Positions 35,165-44,299 of a stretch of DNA of 64,000 bases are shown here, in pieces. The notes under the pieces were generated by a model. It saw nothing but the letters and a program-made list of their open reading frames with translations, did no database searches and was not told the origin of the DNA. How positions within the stretch are numbered: position 1 is the first letter of the stretch; each line of letters starts with the position of its first letter. A program made the position numbers and the translations under genes. The stretch comes from Thiorhodovibrio litoralis (GTDB lineage: Bacteria > Pseudomonadota > Gammaproteobacteria > Chromatiales > Chromatiaceae): contig NZ_CP121473.1 of assembly GCF_033954455.1 (NCBI RefSeq), forward strand, positions 496,001 through 560,000, in the 5' to 3' direction.

Positions 35165-35791
35165 GTGGTGTTCGACTTCGACGGCACCCTGGCCGACAGC
35201 TACGCCTGGCTGGTCGGCGCGCTGAATCGCCTCGCACCGCGCTATCGATTTCGCACTGTGAGTCCGGCCGAAGAACCTGAGCTGCGCCAACTCGGGGCAG
35301 CGGCCATTCTGCGCCGGCTACGGCTTGCGTTCTGGAAACGCCCGCTGGTTGCGCGCGCACTGCGCCGATTGATGGCCGAGGAGGTCGAGCAGATTGCGCT
35401 TTTCCCTGGAATCGCTGAGCTGCTGCAAGCGCTGGAGCATGGTGGCGTGCCTCTGGCCATCGCTAGTTCCAACGCGCGGGATAATATCACCAGGGTGCTG
35501 GGTGAGCGCCATCTGGCTCGCTTTGCGTATCTGGAATGCGGCATCAGTCTCGGCGGCAAGCCAAAACGGCTGCGCGCCTTGCGCCGACGCTATCGACTCG
35601 GACCAGGGGAGTTGCTCTACATCGGCGATGAAGTGCGCGACCTCCAAGCTGCTCGCGCCGCCGGCGCGGCAAGTGGCGCTGTGACCTGGGGCTACAATCA
35701 TCCCGACGCCCTGCGCGCGCAGCAGCCGGATTATCTGTTTGCCGAGCCTGGTGAGATTGCAAGGCTGGTGCTCGCTTCCCAGTCCGCCTGA
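35165..35791 (+). CDS. HAD-family phosphatase (phosphoglycolate phosphatase-like)
   Basis: A 208-residue HAD hydrolase. Motif I is VVFDFDGTLADS near the N-terminus, motif II SSNARDN, the motif III lysine is in SLGGKPKR, and motif IV is YIGDEVRDLQAA. A cap of about 60 helical residues lies between motifs I and II. Layout and size fit the phosphoglycolate phosphatase-like group. No ATG lies near: the frame is open far upstream across the MBL gene, but that part is antisense shadow. The GTG at 35165 (or 35168) is the nearest plausible start, and the true start may differ by a few codons. Confidence 0.8.
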   Translation: MVFDFDGTLADSYAWLVGALNRLAPRYRFRTVSPAEEPELRQLGAAAILRRLRLAFWKRPLVARALRRLMAEEVEQIALFPGIAELLQALEHGGVPLAIASSNARDNITRVLGERHLARFAYLECGISLGGKPKRLRALRRRYRLGPGELLYIGDEVRDLQAARAAGAASGAVTWGYNHPDALRAQQPDYLFAEPGEIARLVLASQSA

Positions 35792-35869
35792 GGTCCTAAG
35801 CTGGAGGATTCAATTTTTCTGCGGGCGGCGCAGCCATATCCGAGGTAAGGTGTAAGGTGCCCCGAAGCC

Positions 35870-36556
35870 TTAGGCGGTGGCTGAGAAGCTGGCTGAAGAC
35901 AAGTTCAAGCCCGGCGAGTTAGAGACGTCGCTACTGCCGTTGTTGCGGCCATATTCCATCAGCATCGACACGTTCTGGCGAACCTGCTCGTTGACGTTAA
36001 CGCTTTGATTGTTGCGTTGATTGTAGGAAGCGGCTGGGGTCGCTGCAGAGGGGTCATAGGTTGTGCCGGAAGACGCGGCCATCGTGGAAGCGGTCCCGGT
36101 TGTGGTGCCTGTTGTGGCGCCAGTGCTGCCAGCAGCTTGCGGTGTAGGACCGGGATATTGCTGATTTGCCGGTTGCTGCTGCGCCGCTGAGTTTTGCGTG
36201 TATGCCTCCATCGCCGCCATCAGACGGGTCTGCCCAGCGCGCGTCGCTGGCTGTTGATCCATCCGATTGGCATTGGTCACATCACGCGTTGGATCGGCGG
36301 TTGGACGCATTTGCGCCCCGGTAGAATCACTCACCGATTGCAGGGTGGATTGACCCGGCGTTCCGCTGGCGTTGTTGACCTGTGATGTGCCCCTAGGCGC
36401 ACCCGATGCCGGGGATGTCGCGTCTGGGGGCATCGCGGCCGATGCCATCGTGTTATTGCCGATCTGCCCGCTGCCTGGCGCGCCGACCTGCCCACTGCCT
36501 GACGGCTGCGGGTAATACAATGTCATGTTGCTGGAAGCGCTGCTTATCGGAGCCAT
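35870..36556 (-). CDS. Low-complexity Ser/Thr/Gln/Asn-rich hypothetical protein
   Basis: A 228-residue frame with no homolog I recognise. It is rich in Ser, Thr, Gly, Gln, Asn, Pro and Ala, with very few charged residues and no signal peptide or transmembrane segment. The only structured-looking part is near the C-terminus (NEQVRQNVSMLMEYGRNN), which is probably helical. The composition argues for an intrinsically disordered or surface protein, but a chance frame in GC-rich DNA cannot be excluded. It is isolated between the HAD gene and the YoaK-type gene. Confidence 0.45.
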   Translation of the reverse strand: MAPISSASSNMTLYYPQPSGSGQVGAPGSGQIGNNTMASAAMPPDATSPASGAPRGTSQVNNASGTPGQSTLQSVSDSTGAQMRPTADPTRDVTNANRMDQQPATRAGQTRLMAAMEAYTQNSAAQQQPANQQYPGPTPQAAGSTGATTGTTTGTASTMAASSGTTYDPSAATPAASYNQRNNQSVNVNEQVRQNVSMLMEYGRNNGSSDVSNSPGLNLSSASFSATA

Positions 36557-36818
36557 CGCTGTCTCCTCGCTGGTTGTCGTGGTTCGGTCCGCACCTTCGG
36601 CTCGAATGCCGGACGGCGTAACTCAATTAGATCACATACTTTCATTATCGTTCATTTCAGCCGATCGGTCACCCTCGCCGGTCGAATATTTTGACAATGT
36701 GGTCGCGCGGCGCCGATCTAAAGTCTCCGAGTGCTTCCGAAACGCCTGATTGCCCACATCCATGCCGCGTTTCCGGCTGATTCAGACTCCTTTGCCCAGT
36801 CGAGAGAGGATCGCCGTG
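36557..36818. other. Intergenic region without a clear gene
   Basis: A 262-base stretch between two leftward genes. The part near 36610-36690 is AT-rich and likely carries the promoter of the low-complexity gene, but no clean hexamer pair stands out. Confidence 0.25.
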
Positions 36819-37529
36819 TCAGTCACGGTTCTGATTGTGAAGGCGAATCAAGCTGGCAACGAGCAGCAAGACCAGCGCCGGAGCGAGAAGCATCGCCAGA
36901 CCAAGGCGGGTGGTTAACCAAGCCGAGATCAGGCAGCCCAGGACGAAGCCGGAAATGGTCGCAAGAGTGATGCGGTCCCGATGGTGCTCGGTATACTGCG
37001 TCTGGGGTGCAATGGGCGGAACCAGGCTGCGACTGAATTCGACCATCAGCCGAGCGATATTGCCGGTCATCACAGTGGTTGCGGCGCCGAAGCCGGGAAA
37101 TAACTGGTGCGTGGCGTTTTGCACCGCCATCGCCATGACTGCGAGCAACCCGAGAATAACCGTGATGCTGTTGCCCGCGAGCACTGGGGACAGTTCGCGC
37201 GCCAGCGCTAAACCGGACAGCCCCGCCAGCAGCAGTGCTTCGACTATCAGCAGGCGACGAAAACGGGTGCCGCGCGGCCTGCCTGACAAGAGCCGGTCAT
37301 GCACCAGAGTGACCAGCATGATAGTCACGAAGAACATTGGAATAGCCGCTAGGCGCAGGATTTCCGACAAGCTAACCCCATCGACCAGATCAGCCGCCAC
37401 CAGCACCAGATTGCCGGTGATGTGCGCGGCCATCAAGTGATCTAGTGCGATGAAGGTGGCGACATCCGTCCAGCCGGCGATGAAGGCCAGCAGCGCGCGC
37501 AGCCATGAGGGAATCTCAAGCAGAGGCAT
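36819..37529 (-). CDS. YoaK-family (DUF1275) membrane protein
   Basis: A 236-residue membrane protein from the ATG at 37529, with about six helices. The opening LLAFIAGWTDVATFIAL and HITGNLVLVAADL are the DUF1275/YoaK hallmarks (GxxDA and the HxTGN motif). FPGFGAATTVMTGNIARL is the second-half counterpart. A transport role has been proposed for the family without proof. Its 5' end overlaps the 3' end of topB by 14 bases on the same strand, so they are probably cotranscribed. Confidence 0.85.
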   Translation of the reverse strand: MPLLEIPSWLRALLAFIAGWTDVATFIALDHLMAAHITGNLVLVAADLVDGVSLSEILRLAAIPMFFVTIMLVTLVHDRLLSGRPRGTRFRRLLIVEALLLAGLSGLALARELSPVLAGNSITVILGLLAVMAMAVQNATHQLFPGFGAATTVMTGNIARLMVEFSRSLVPPIAPQTQYTEHHRDRITLATISGFVLGCLISAWLTTRLGLAMLLAPALVLLLVASLIRLHNQNRD

Positions 37530-40215
37530 CGAATGGCTCCGGGTCGGGTTGGGCGATGGCTTCAAGCGAAAAGTCCGCCCGCAGCCGCAAGATGCCATGC
37601 CCTGTTTGTCCATCGGGGCGCGTTAGTCTGTCGATGGGGTCGGTCTGGCCGCGCTCGATCAGACGACGGATCTGATGTTCATCGAGGATGATGCCATATT
37701 GCTCGCGCCAGATGACCAGATCGCAGCCCTCGCGGTAGCGGTCGCAGCCGTAGCCGCGGCGGCCGCGGATAATCCGACCTTGATGGCATTTGGGACACTG
37801 GGCGATGCCGGTTGGCGTCGATGCGGTTTGGGGGGCTGAAATTGGCGCTGGTTCGATCGGCGCGCGGGTAACCTGATCCGTGTCGGCGGCAGAATCAAAA
37901 TCGAGCGCGACCCGGCCGTTTTGATCCAGCTGCAGCCGAGCGCTGAACGCTTTGCCGGCTTTGGAGCGGAAATCGCTGATGGGCTCGCTGTGGCCGGTAT
38001 CGACCAGGGCCTTGAGCTCGGCCTCGGTGACCTTGTGACCGGCGATGGTCTTCCACACGGTGAAGCCGCAGCCGTCCCGGTAGCCGCTACAGCCGAAGGC
38101 GCGGGAGTTTTCGCTGATCTGGCCCTCTTTGCAGATGGGGCAGGCGCCGAGATCCCCGGCTGACTGAGTCGCGCGCTTGCTGCGGCCTTTCCCGCGCGTG
38201 CTTTTGCCGCCTTTTTTGCTCCCGGTCTTGCCAGGCGCGGCCGCGCGCGCGGCGTCGATCTGCTCAGGCGACATGGTCGCGCCCACGGCCACCTGGGGAA
38301 TGAGCGCCCGGATAAAGTCGCAGATGTCCTGATAGAAGGCCCCGGCATCGGCTTCGGCGCGCTCGATGGCTTTCAAGCGCTGCTCCCAGTCGGCGGTCAG
38401 CTCGGGGCTGCGTAGCGGCTCGGCGACCAGATCGATCAGCACCCGGCCTTTTTCGGTGGCACGCAGGGTCTTGCGTTGGCGCTCGACATAGCCGGTGCGG
38501 ATCAGCTTCTCGATGATCTCGGCGCGGGTGGCCGGGGTGCCGAGGCCACTGTCTTTCATTGCGGCGGCAAGCGCGTCGTCTTCGATCTCGCGCCCGGCGT
38601 TCTTCATCGCATTCAGCAGGCTGGCGTCATCGTATGGACGCGGGGCCTGGGTTTCTTTTTCGACCACCTCCATGCCCGCGACATGGACGCTCTGGCCTTT
38701 TTCCAACGCAGCCAGGGCGGTGGTCTGCGCCGATTCGGTCTCGGGCTCGCTGGCGCTGCGCTTGCTTTTGACCTCTGCTGCTTTCCAGCCGGGATCGAGC
38801 ACCCGCGCGGCCTGGGCGACGAAGCAGGCGCCGCCGATGTCGAGCCTGACATGGATGTCCAGCACCCGCTGCTCGGGCAGAAAGACGGCGACGAAGCGGG
38901 CACAGACCAGGTCATAGATGCGCTGCAGCGGTTCCGGCAGGCTCGCCGGCGCCCGGGTCTGGGTGGGCAGGATGGCGTGATGGTCGGTCAGCCGGGTCTT
39001 GTCGACATAAGCCTTGCTGAGTTTGTGGCCGGTGGCTAGGCGCTCGGCAGCGATGGGCGCGAGCGGGTGGTTCAACGCGCCGAGAATGCCGGGCAGCTGC
39101 GGCAGCATGTCCTCGCTGATGTGGCGGCTCTCGGTGCGCGGATAGCTAATCAGCTTGTGTTGCTCATAGAGCTGCTGGGCAAGCTCGAGTGTCTTGGCGG
39201 CGGTGAAGCCGAAGTGCCGGTTGGCGTCTCGCTGCAAGTTGGTCAGGTCATAGAGCGGCGGCGGGCGCTGGCGGCGCTCCTTGCGCTGGATGTCCGTGAC
39301 CTGGCCGCTCTGGTGTGGGGCGAGCTGCTCGCGCAGCTTCTCAGCCTTGGCTTTGTCGTCGATGCGGGTCTCGCCATCGTGCGGCCAGTTCGGGGCCAGG
39401 CGCGCATCGAAGCCCTCGCGCAGGTGCGCGACCAGCTCGTAGAAATAAGCTTTTTCAAAGGCCGCGATGGCCGCATCGCGCGCGACGATCATGGCAAGCG
39501 TTGGCGTCTGCACCCGCCCGATGGTGCAGAGCACCCGGTTGCGCACCGTATAGGCGCGGGTCAGATTCATGCCGATCAGCCAGTCAGCCTGGGCACGGGC
39601 GCGCGCGGTGGCGGCCAGCGGATCGAAAGCGCTGCCGGGCTTGAGTGCCTGAAAGCCCGCGCGGATGGCCTCATCGGTCAGGCTCGAGATCCACAGCCGC
39701 TCGACCGGCTTGGTGCAGCGCGCATGCTGATAGATGAGCCGAAAGATCGCTTCGCCCTCGCGCCCGGCATCCGTCGCGCAGATCACACGCTCGGTCTCGT
39801 GCGCGTTGAGCAGGGCCTTGACGATCTTGAACTGCGCGGCGGTCTTCTTGTCCGTGCGCAGCCGCCAGCGCGCCGGGATCATCGGCAGTTGCGCCAGCGA
39901 CCAGCGACCGGCCCAACTGGCCGTTGCGGCTGGTTGACTTTGGGGGTCGCTTTGAGGCTGCCATTGAGCGCCACTCTGGGCGCCGTCTTCAGCGTTCGTC
40001 TGCCCGCGCGCTGTTGCCTGCTGCGCGGTTTCTCCGGGTGTCCCTCGGCGCGTCCCATAGTCATCCGGCTCAGCAAAATGCACCAGATGTCCCAGCGCCC
40101 AGGTGACGCGGTAGCCGCTGCCCTCCAGATAACCCTCGTGGCGCGAGCGCGCGCCCAGCACCCGGGCGATGTCACGGGCGACACTGGGCTTTTCGGCGAG
40201 GACAAGAGTGGTCAT
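37516..40215 (-). CDS. topB: DNA topoisomerase III
   Basis: An 899-residue type IA topoisomerase that decatenates DNA by single-strand passage. The Toprim domain begins LVLAEKPSVARDIARVLGA and holds ICATDAGREGEAIFRLIY, with the metal-binding acidic residues. The catalytic tyrosine is Tyr358 in LISYPRTESRHI. FPRTES-like and GLGTPATRAEIIEKLI blocks follow. The C-terminus is longer than in E. coli TopB: a Lys/Arg-rich linker, then two zinc-ribbon-like repeats (ACPICKEGQI with AFGCSGYRDGCGF, and QCPKCHQGRI with GYGCDRYREGCDL). mazEF lies just upstream on the same strand. Confidence 0.95.
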   Translation of the reverse strand: MTTLVLAEKPSVARDIARVLGARSRHEGYLEGSGYRVTWALGHLVHFAEPDDYGTRRGTPGETAQQATARGQTNAEDGAQSGAQWQPQSDPQSQPAATASWAGRWSLAQLPMIPARWRLRTDKKTAAQFKIVKALLNAHETERVICATDAGREGEAIFRLIYQHARCTKPVERLWISSLTDEAIRAGFQALKPGSAFDPLAATARARAQADWLIGMNLTRAYTVRNRVLCTIGRVQTPTLAMIVARDAAIAAFEKAYFYELVAHLREGFDARLAPNWPHDGETRIDDKAKAEKLREQLAPHQSGQVTDIQRKERRQRPPPLYDLTNLQRDANRHFGFTAAKTLELAQQLYEQHKLISYPRTESRHISEDMLPQLPGILGALNHPLAPIAAERLATGHKLSKAYVDKTRLTDHHAILPTQTRAPASLPEPLQRIYDLVCARFVAVFLPEQRVLDIHVRLDIGGACFVAQAARVLDPGWKAAEVKSKRSASEPETESAQTTALAALEKGQSVHVAGMEVVEKETQAPRPYDDASLLNAMKNAGREIEDDALAAAMKDSGLGTPATRAEIIEKLIRTGYVERQRKTLRATEKGRVLIDLVAEPLRSPELTADWEQRLKAIERAEADAGAFYQDICDFIRALIPQVAVGATMSPEQIDAARAAAPGKTGSKKGGKSTRGKGRSKRATQSAGDLGACPICKEGQISENSRAFGCSGYRDGCGFTVWKTIAGHKVTEAELKALVDTGHSEPISDFRSKAGKAFSARLQLDQNGRVALDFDSAADTDQVTRAPIEPAPISAPQTASTPTGIAQCPKCHQGRIIRGRRGYGCDRYREGCDLVIWREQYGIILDEHQIRRLIERGQTDPIDRLTRPDGQTGHGILRLRADFSLEAIAQPDPEPFDASA

Positions 40216-40294
40216 GGGATCGGAAACGTGAATATGAGATCAAATGATGCTCTCAAATCGTGCTCGAACGCGAGAGCAGGCGAGCCAGCGCAAA

Positions 40295-40624
40295 TCACCC
40301 AAGCATCTCGAGCAGCACAGAGTGCCAAAGCGCGGGGTCGATCACTCCGATCTTGTTCAGCAGGCGGCGCTGATCGACGGCCCGCAATTGATCGAGCAGG
40401 ATACGCGCCGGTTTGCCGTCGAACGTCAGTCCAGGGCGGCAGCCCAGTGCTTGCCCTTTGCTGGTGATGGGCGCGATGATCACCCGAGGCAGTGCTGTGT
40501 TCATGTCATCCGGCGAGACCACCAGACCAGGACGGGTTTTGTAAATTTCGGTTCCAATCGTCGGGTCGAGGTTGACCCAATAGACCTCGCCGCGACGAAT
40601 CGATCGCTCGGGTGTCTTTACCAT
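40295..40624 (-). CDS. mazF: MazF/PemK-type endoribonuclease toxin
   Basis: A 109-residue toxin that cleaves mRNA when released from its antitoxin. Family marks are RRGEVYWVNLDPTIGTEIYKTRPGLVVSPD at the N-terminus (given as its key blocks), then VIIAPITSK and ARILLDQLRAVD. The active-site Arg in KTRP and the Thr in PITSK are present. It overlaps the antitoxin gene by 7 bases (ATGGTAA), the normal antitoxin-first coupling. It stands between the antitoxin and topB. Confidence 0.92.
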   Translation of the reverse strand: MVKTPERSIRRGEVYWVNLDPTIGTEIYKTRPGLVVSPDDMNTALPRVIIAPITSKGQALGCRPGLTFDGKPARILLDQLRAVDQRRLLNKIGVIDPALWHSVLLEMLG

Positions 40625-40854
40625 TCCCAGTCTCTGGTATCCGCATCCGGCGCCAAATCGCCCCAGACATAAGCATCCTGTGCTGGGTCATAGCCCTGGA
40701 ACCAGTCCTGGCGTGCTGGTTTGATCGGCTCAATAATGAGGCGCCCAGCATCCAGTCGCAGCTCGACCTTGTCCGCGAAGCCGCCCTGGCTCAACAGCGC
40801 AGCCGGAATGATGATCCCTTTGGAATTGCCGATTTTTCGCAATCTGGTCTGCAT
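40618..40854 (-). CDS. mazE: MazE-type AbrB-fold antitoxin
   Basis: A 78-residue antitoxin from the ATG at 40854. The AbrB/SpoVT DNA-binding half reads LRKIGNSKGIIIPAALLSQ, with VELRLDAGRLIIEP, and an acidic Trp-rich tail (DWFQGYDPAQD, DTRDWEW) would wrap the MazF active site. Such pairs usually repress their own promoter, which here must lie in the AT-rich 40855-41026 gap. Longer starts are possible but add no family sequence. Confidence 0.92.
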   Translation of the reverse strand: MQTRLRKIGNSKGIIIPAALLSQGGFADKVELRLDAGRLIIEPIKPARQDWFQGYDPAQDAYVWGDLAPDADTRDWEW

Positions 40855-41026
40855 CGAGATGTCCTTGCTGAAATGTAACAACTTCGTTATTACATCGCGA
40901 TGTTGAACCACCGTCAACCAGCGATCAAGATTGCAAGAGACCCTAATCCCAAAAAATGCACCCTCTTTACAACGACTTCGCGTCACTACTCCCATCGCAA
41001 GAGCTGCGACTGGGACTTGGCCGTGA
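40855..41026. promoter_or_regulatory. mazEF upstream region
   Basis: A 172-base AT-rich gap carrying the probable autoregulated mazEF promoter on the minus strand. TTACA-type words occur around 40880-40895, but I could not assign hexamers with confidence. Confidence 0.3.
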
Positions 41027-41968
41027 TTATTCCGCCTCGCTCAGCCTCAGATAGCTTGCGAAGCGGGGGAGGCCGGTCTTGGTCTCGCCTTGGTATTGAA
41101 AAGTGATGGTGCTGCCGATGGGTGGCGGGTTGCGGCGTTCGGCGTCGCTGAAGCCGGTGCCGATGCGAAAGCGTCGGCCTTGGTCGTCCTCGACTAGCAG
41201 GGCGCCGAGCATGCCTTGGTATTTGCCGCGCCCGGGTAGGTGAGCCAGGACTTTGGCCTCGGCATCCTGCTTGGATTTGACTTTGAGCAGGTCGCTGGAG
41301 CGACCCTCGCGGTAGCGTGCGTTTTCATGGTGGAGCATCAGGCCTTCGCCGCCAAGCCTCTCGACGGCGGCGAGGCGTGCCATCAGTGCTTTTTCGTCGG
41401 CGACGCGAAATTGCTCGACCGGGGCGATGCGCTCGGAGGGCGCATTGGCCAGCAGGCGTTTGATTTCGACCAGCCGCTCGCTGAAGTGGGCGTCCAAGGT
41501 TGGCAGGTCGAACACCATGAAGCGTACTTCGCGCCAAGCGTCTTCGTCCGGCTCTTGGCGTCGCGCCAGGCCGGAGATGGCGGCAAACTGACCGCGCCCG
41601 AGCCAGAGTTCGCCGTCGAGTGGCACGGGCGGAAAGCCGGTGACGAACCAATCCGGTGCCTGAATGACATGACCGCCGCGACTGATCAGGCGGCTGCCGT
41701 CCCAGCGGGCGCGCACGCCGTCGAGCTTTTCGCTCACCCAGTAATGTGCGACATCGGTGCCCGCTTGGTGAGTTTTGGCCAGCATCAGTGCCGGCGGTGT
41801 GGGTGGATGCGGGTGTGCGGTGGCTGGCGCTTCGCTGATACCAGTTTCAGGCTGATTGTTGCGCGCGTCACTCCAGAGCGGTGACGGCGCAAGCGGCGCC
41901 AGGACCAGCAGAAGGAGAGCGCTCAGGTGGAGCCGGGTGCGCCCGGACGTGACTGCGAGAGAGGGCAT
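41027..41968 (-). CDS. Exported ATP-dependent DNA ligase (LigE type)
   Basis: A 313-residue ligase with a signal peptide (about 1-33: LSALLLLVLAPLAPS), the mark of the LigE/periplasmic ligase group. The adenylation domain has the active-site Lys81 in SEKLDGVRARW, then PLDGELWLGRGQF, FMVFDLP and GEGLMLHH, and LLKVKSK. A short OB domain ends the protein, with no extra binding domains. Such minimal ligases have been linked to repair of extracellular or imported DNA. The gene sits alone. Confidence 0.88.
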   Translation of the reverse strand: MPSLAVTSGRTRLHLSALLLLVLAPLAPSPLWSDARNNQPETGISEAPATAHPHPPTPPALMLAKTHQAGTDVAHYWVSEKLDGVRARWDGSRLISRGGHVIQAPDWFVTGFPPVPLDGELWLGRGQFAAISGLARRQEPDEDAWREVRFMVFDLPTLDAHFSERLVEIKRLLANAPSERIAPVEQFRVADEKALMARLAAVERLGGEGLMLHHENARYREGRSSDLLKVKSKQDAEAKVLAHLPGRGKYQGMLGALLVEDDQGRRFRIGTGFSDAERRNPPPIGSTITFQYQGETKTGLPRFASYLRLSEAE

Positions 41969-42068
41969 GATATTCCTCGCGGCAAGGGGATTGGGTCAGG
42001 CGTGTCGTATATTACACAAAGGCCGCGAGGAGTGTGTGGGAGGGGCGCGACTGGGCCAGCTGATCGAG

Positions 42069-42446
42069 TCAATCAGCGCTGCTGGGAATGGGGCCTTGAC
42101 CACCCATGTTTGGCTGCTGTGTGGCCGAAGCTCCGCTGCCTTCAATGACTGACAGCTTTGCGCCAGAACGCAGTCGGCGCGCGGCCTGGTATTCTTCTTC
42201 GGTCATTTGGCTGCCGATGATGTTGCGCAGGCTTTCTGCGTCGCGGTCGCCTTGGTCGACGGCGAGTGACAGCCAGTAGTGAGATTGGGCGAGGTCGATG
42301 GGAAGGCCGCGGCCCTCGGCGTAGATCAGGCCCATTGCGAACTGGGCGTCGACTTCACCGCGTTTTGCGGCGGCGCGCACGGCGGGCACCTTGGATGGGT
42401 CGTTGCGCAGCAGAATCAGGTGCTTGAGATAATTGTTATCTGTCAT
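42069..42446 (-). CDS. Sel1-like repeat protein
   Basis: A 125-residue soluble protein with a Sel1-like repeat, AQFAMGLIYAEGRGLPIDLAQSHYW, split as a helix-turn-helix. A short Ala/Arg-rich segment and a flexible C-terminus follow. I chose the ATG at 42446. Upstream starts (42503 or 42581) would add a Cys-rich stretch (CDCMNCPGKC), which could be real if a metal-binding N-terminus exists. Function unknown; Sel1 repeats usually mediate protein contacts. Confidence 0.7.
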   Translation of the reverse strand: MTDNNYLKHLILLRNDPSKVPAVRAAAKRGEVDAQFAMGLIYAEGRGLPIDLAQSHYWLSLAVDQGDRDAESLRNIIGSQMTEEEYQAARRLRSGAKLSVIEGSGASATQQPNMGGQGPIPSSAD

Positions 42447-42663
42447 CGGCGGAACCGAACAGAGACGGTGAATCTCACGCATGCATTTGCCGGGGCAGTT
42501 CATGCAGTCGCAGGACCCGAGGAGCAGCGAGATGCTGAATCCTGGGCCTGCAGCGTTCAGTAGGCCTTGCCGTGAGGCCAAGGCACCAAAGTCCCGGTAG
42601 GGATGGCTTAAGGCGATGGGCTCAGGGACGCACGGCTTGGGGCGACGGACTTGGCGCGAGGTC

Positions 42664-42861
42664 TTAGCTCTTGGCCCACTTCTGGAAGTTGTCGGTGGTC
42701 TTTTCCTCGCCGTCGCCGTAGCCGGCTTCGTAGGCTTCGGTCAGGCGCTGCTCCTCGCGTTTGGGATTTTGCAGAAAACCGCACTGCCAGCCCTGAATGT
42801 ACTCGTCGTCGACAGCGAGCTGTTCCATTTTTGTGACTGCATCATAGTAGAACTGATTCAT
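42664..42861 (-). CDS. Conserved small acidic protein, 65 residues
   Basis: A 65-residue protein from the ATG at 42861. It is acidic and aromatic, with the pattern DDEYIQGWQCGFLQNPKREEQR and YEAGYGDGEEKTTDNFQ. The composition, a natural start and a clean stop support a real gene. I recall similar short proteins of unknown function in sulfur-oxidising gammaproteobacteria, but cannot name a family. No signal peptide is present. Confidence 0.55.
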   Translation of the reverse strand: MNQFYYDAVTKMEQLAVDDEYIQGWQCGFLQNPKREEQRLTEAYEAGYGDGEEKTTDNFQKWAKS

Positions 42862-43238
42862 ATCCGCTCTCCGCACTGCCACATGGCAGTCTTGGGGGTT
42901 GTTCTTGGTGTTTGTTTCGAAGGGGCATCCATTTACCGACCGACTCTCAGTGTGTATCGCGCGATTCCGAGCCTAGAGCGTTGCGCCTTGCGGTGCGGCC
43001 GCGGACCCCGATCGGGTAAGGATAGCTGATAAGAATACTGCATTTTTCTGATGTCTGTCATCCTTGGGATGGCTCGCCCGTGCCGAATCCCGAGTCGCTG
43101 TCCCTGCCCCTTGCCCCTGCCTCTGCTGATTACAAACCGCAGCGCGTCTTGTGAAGACGGCATGCGACTCCAACCTTGCGGTACAGAAGGCTGTCCGTCG
43201 CGACGGCCGGAGTCCGTTTCCTCAAGCAGATCGTCGTC
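42862..43238. other. Intergenic region upstream of the MoxR gene
   Basis: A 377-base divergent gap. It must carry promoters for the 65-residue gene and the MoxR operon. It contains a C-rich tract around 43095-43125. I found no convincing gene or hexamer pair. Confidence 0.3.
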
Positions 43239-44288
43239 ATGCCCATGCGCCCAGCTTATCTACTGAAAATTCTTGACCGCGAATTCACCAGTACCGCCGA
43301 TGATCATCACACGCCGGTGATGCTGTGGGGGCCGCCCGGCGTGGGCAAGTCGCAGATGGTGGCCCAGGTTGCCGCCAGGCATCGCGCGCCGATGATTGAC
43401 ATTCGCTTGTCGCAGATGGAGCCGAGCGACCTGCGCGGCATTCCCTTTCGCGTTGATGAACGGGTCGAATGGGCGGTGCCCTCGCTGCTGCCGGATGCCG
43501 AGCGGCACGGGCCGGCGGGGATTTTGTTTTTGGATGAAATTACCTCGGCGCCGCCCTCGGTGTCGGCGGCTGCATATCAATTGATACTCGACCGACGGCT
43601 GGGTGACTATCAGGTGCCGGCGCACTGGGCCATCGTCGCTGCCGGTAATCGTCAGGGGGATCGCGGCGTGACCTACGCCATGCCGGCGCCGCTGGCCAAT
43701 CGGTTTTCCCATTTCGAGGTCGAGACCCACCTGGACGACTGGGTCACTTGGGCTTACTCCGCTGGCATCGACGAGCGCATCATCGGCTTTTTGCGTTTTC
43801 GCCCAGAGCAACTGTTCGACTTCGACCCGGCGCACAACCCGATGGCTTTTCCCTCCCCGCGCTCGTGGGAGTTCGCGCATCGCGCGCTGCAGAAGTTCGA
43901 GCACGACCACGAACTGCTGCAGGGCTGCCTGCAGGCTTGCGTCGGGCCGGCAGCTGGAATCGAGGTGACCGCCTTTATTGAAAGCCTGGAGCAGATGCCG
44001 GACCTGGATGCGATTTTGCGCGGCGAGACGGTGCCGGTGCCAGACGAAATCGATCTGCAATACGCGGTGGCCGCGGCCCTGGTCGGGCGGGCGCTGCGTG
44101 TGCGTGGTGAGCCTCAGGGTGCGGACGCCATCGGTCATATCCTCGTCTATGCCGGGCGCTTTCCGCAGCGGGAGATGGGCGTAATGCTGGTGTCCGATCT
44201 GCATCGCGCCATCGGCAGTGACTTGTTCGCCGTGCCGGCCTTTGCCGACTGGGCGCAGGCAGTGGCGGATGTGATGCTGTTTGATTGA
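43239..44288 (+). CDS. MoxR-family AAA+ ATPase
   Basis: A 349-residue AAA+ ATPase. Walker A is GPPGVGKS at 31-38, Walker B ILFLDEI, and a sensor region AAGNRQGDRG follows, with the arginine finger region in PLANRFSH. MoxR ATPases act as chaperones that activate or insert cofactors in partner enzymes, usually beside a von Willebrand A protein. I chose the ATG at 43239 (43245 is also possible). Its stop lies at 44288, just before the VWA-type partner, so the two are one operon. Confidence 0.9.
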   Translation: MPMRPAYLLKILDREFTSTADDHHTPVMLWGPPGVGKSQMVAQVAARHRAPMIDIRLSQMEPSDLRGIPFRVDERVEWAVPSLLPDAERHGPAGILFLDEITSAPPSVSAAAYQLILDRRLGDYQVPAHWAIVAAGNRQGDRGVTYAMPAPLANRFSHFEVETHLDDWVTWAYSAGIDERIIGFLRFRPEQLFDFDPAHNPMAFPSPRSWEFAHRALQKFEHDHELLQGCLQACVGPAAGIEVTAFIESLEQMPDLDAILRGETVPVPDEIDLQYAVAAALVGRALRVRGEPQGADAIGHILVYAGRFPQREMGVMLVSDLHRAIGSDLFAVPAFADWAQAVADVMLFD

Positions 44289-44299
44289 ACCCGGCTAGC

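Noticed and set aside
39067-40467. 466-residue rightward frame antisense to topB
   Set aside because: Shadow of topB and mazF; no domains.
40295-40854. mazEF as part of a larger defence island with topB
   Set aside because: Only a single toxin-antitoxin pair is present and topB is a housekeeping gene; no other defence gene lies near.
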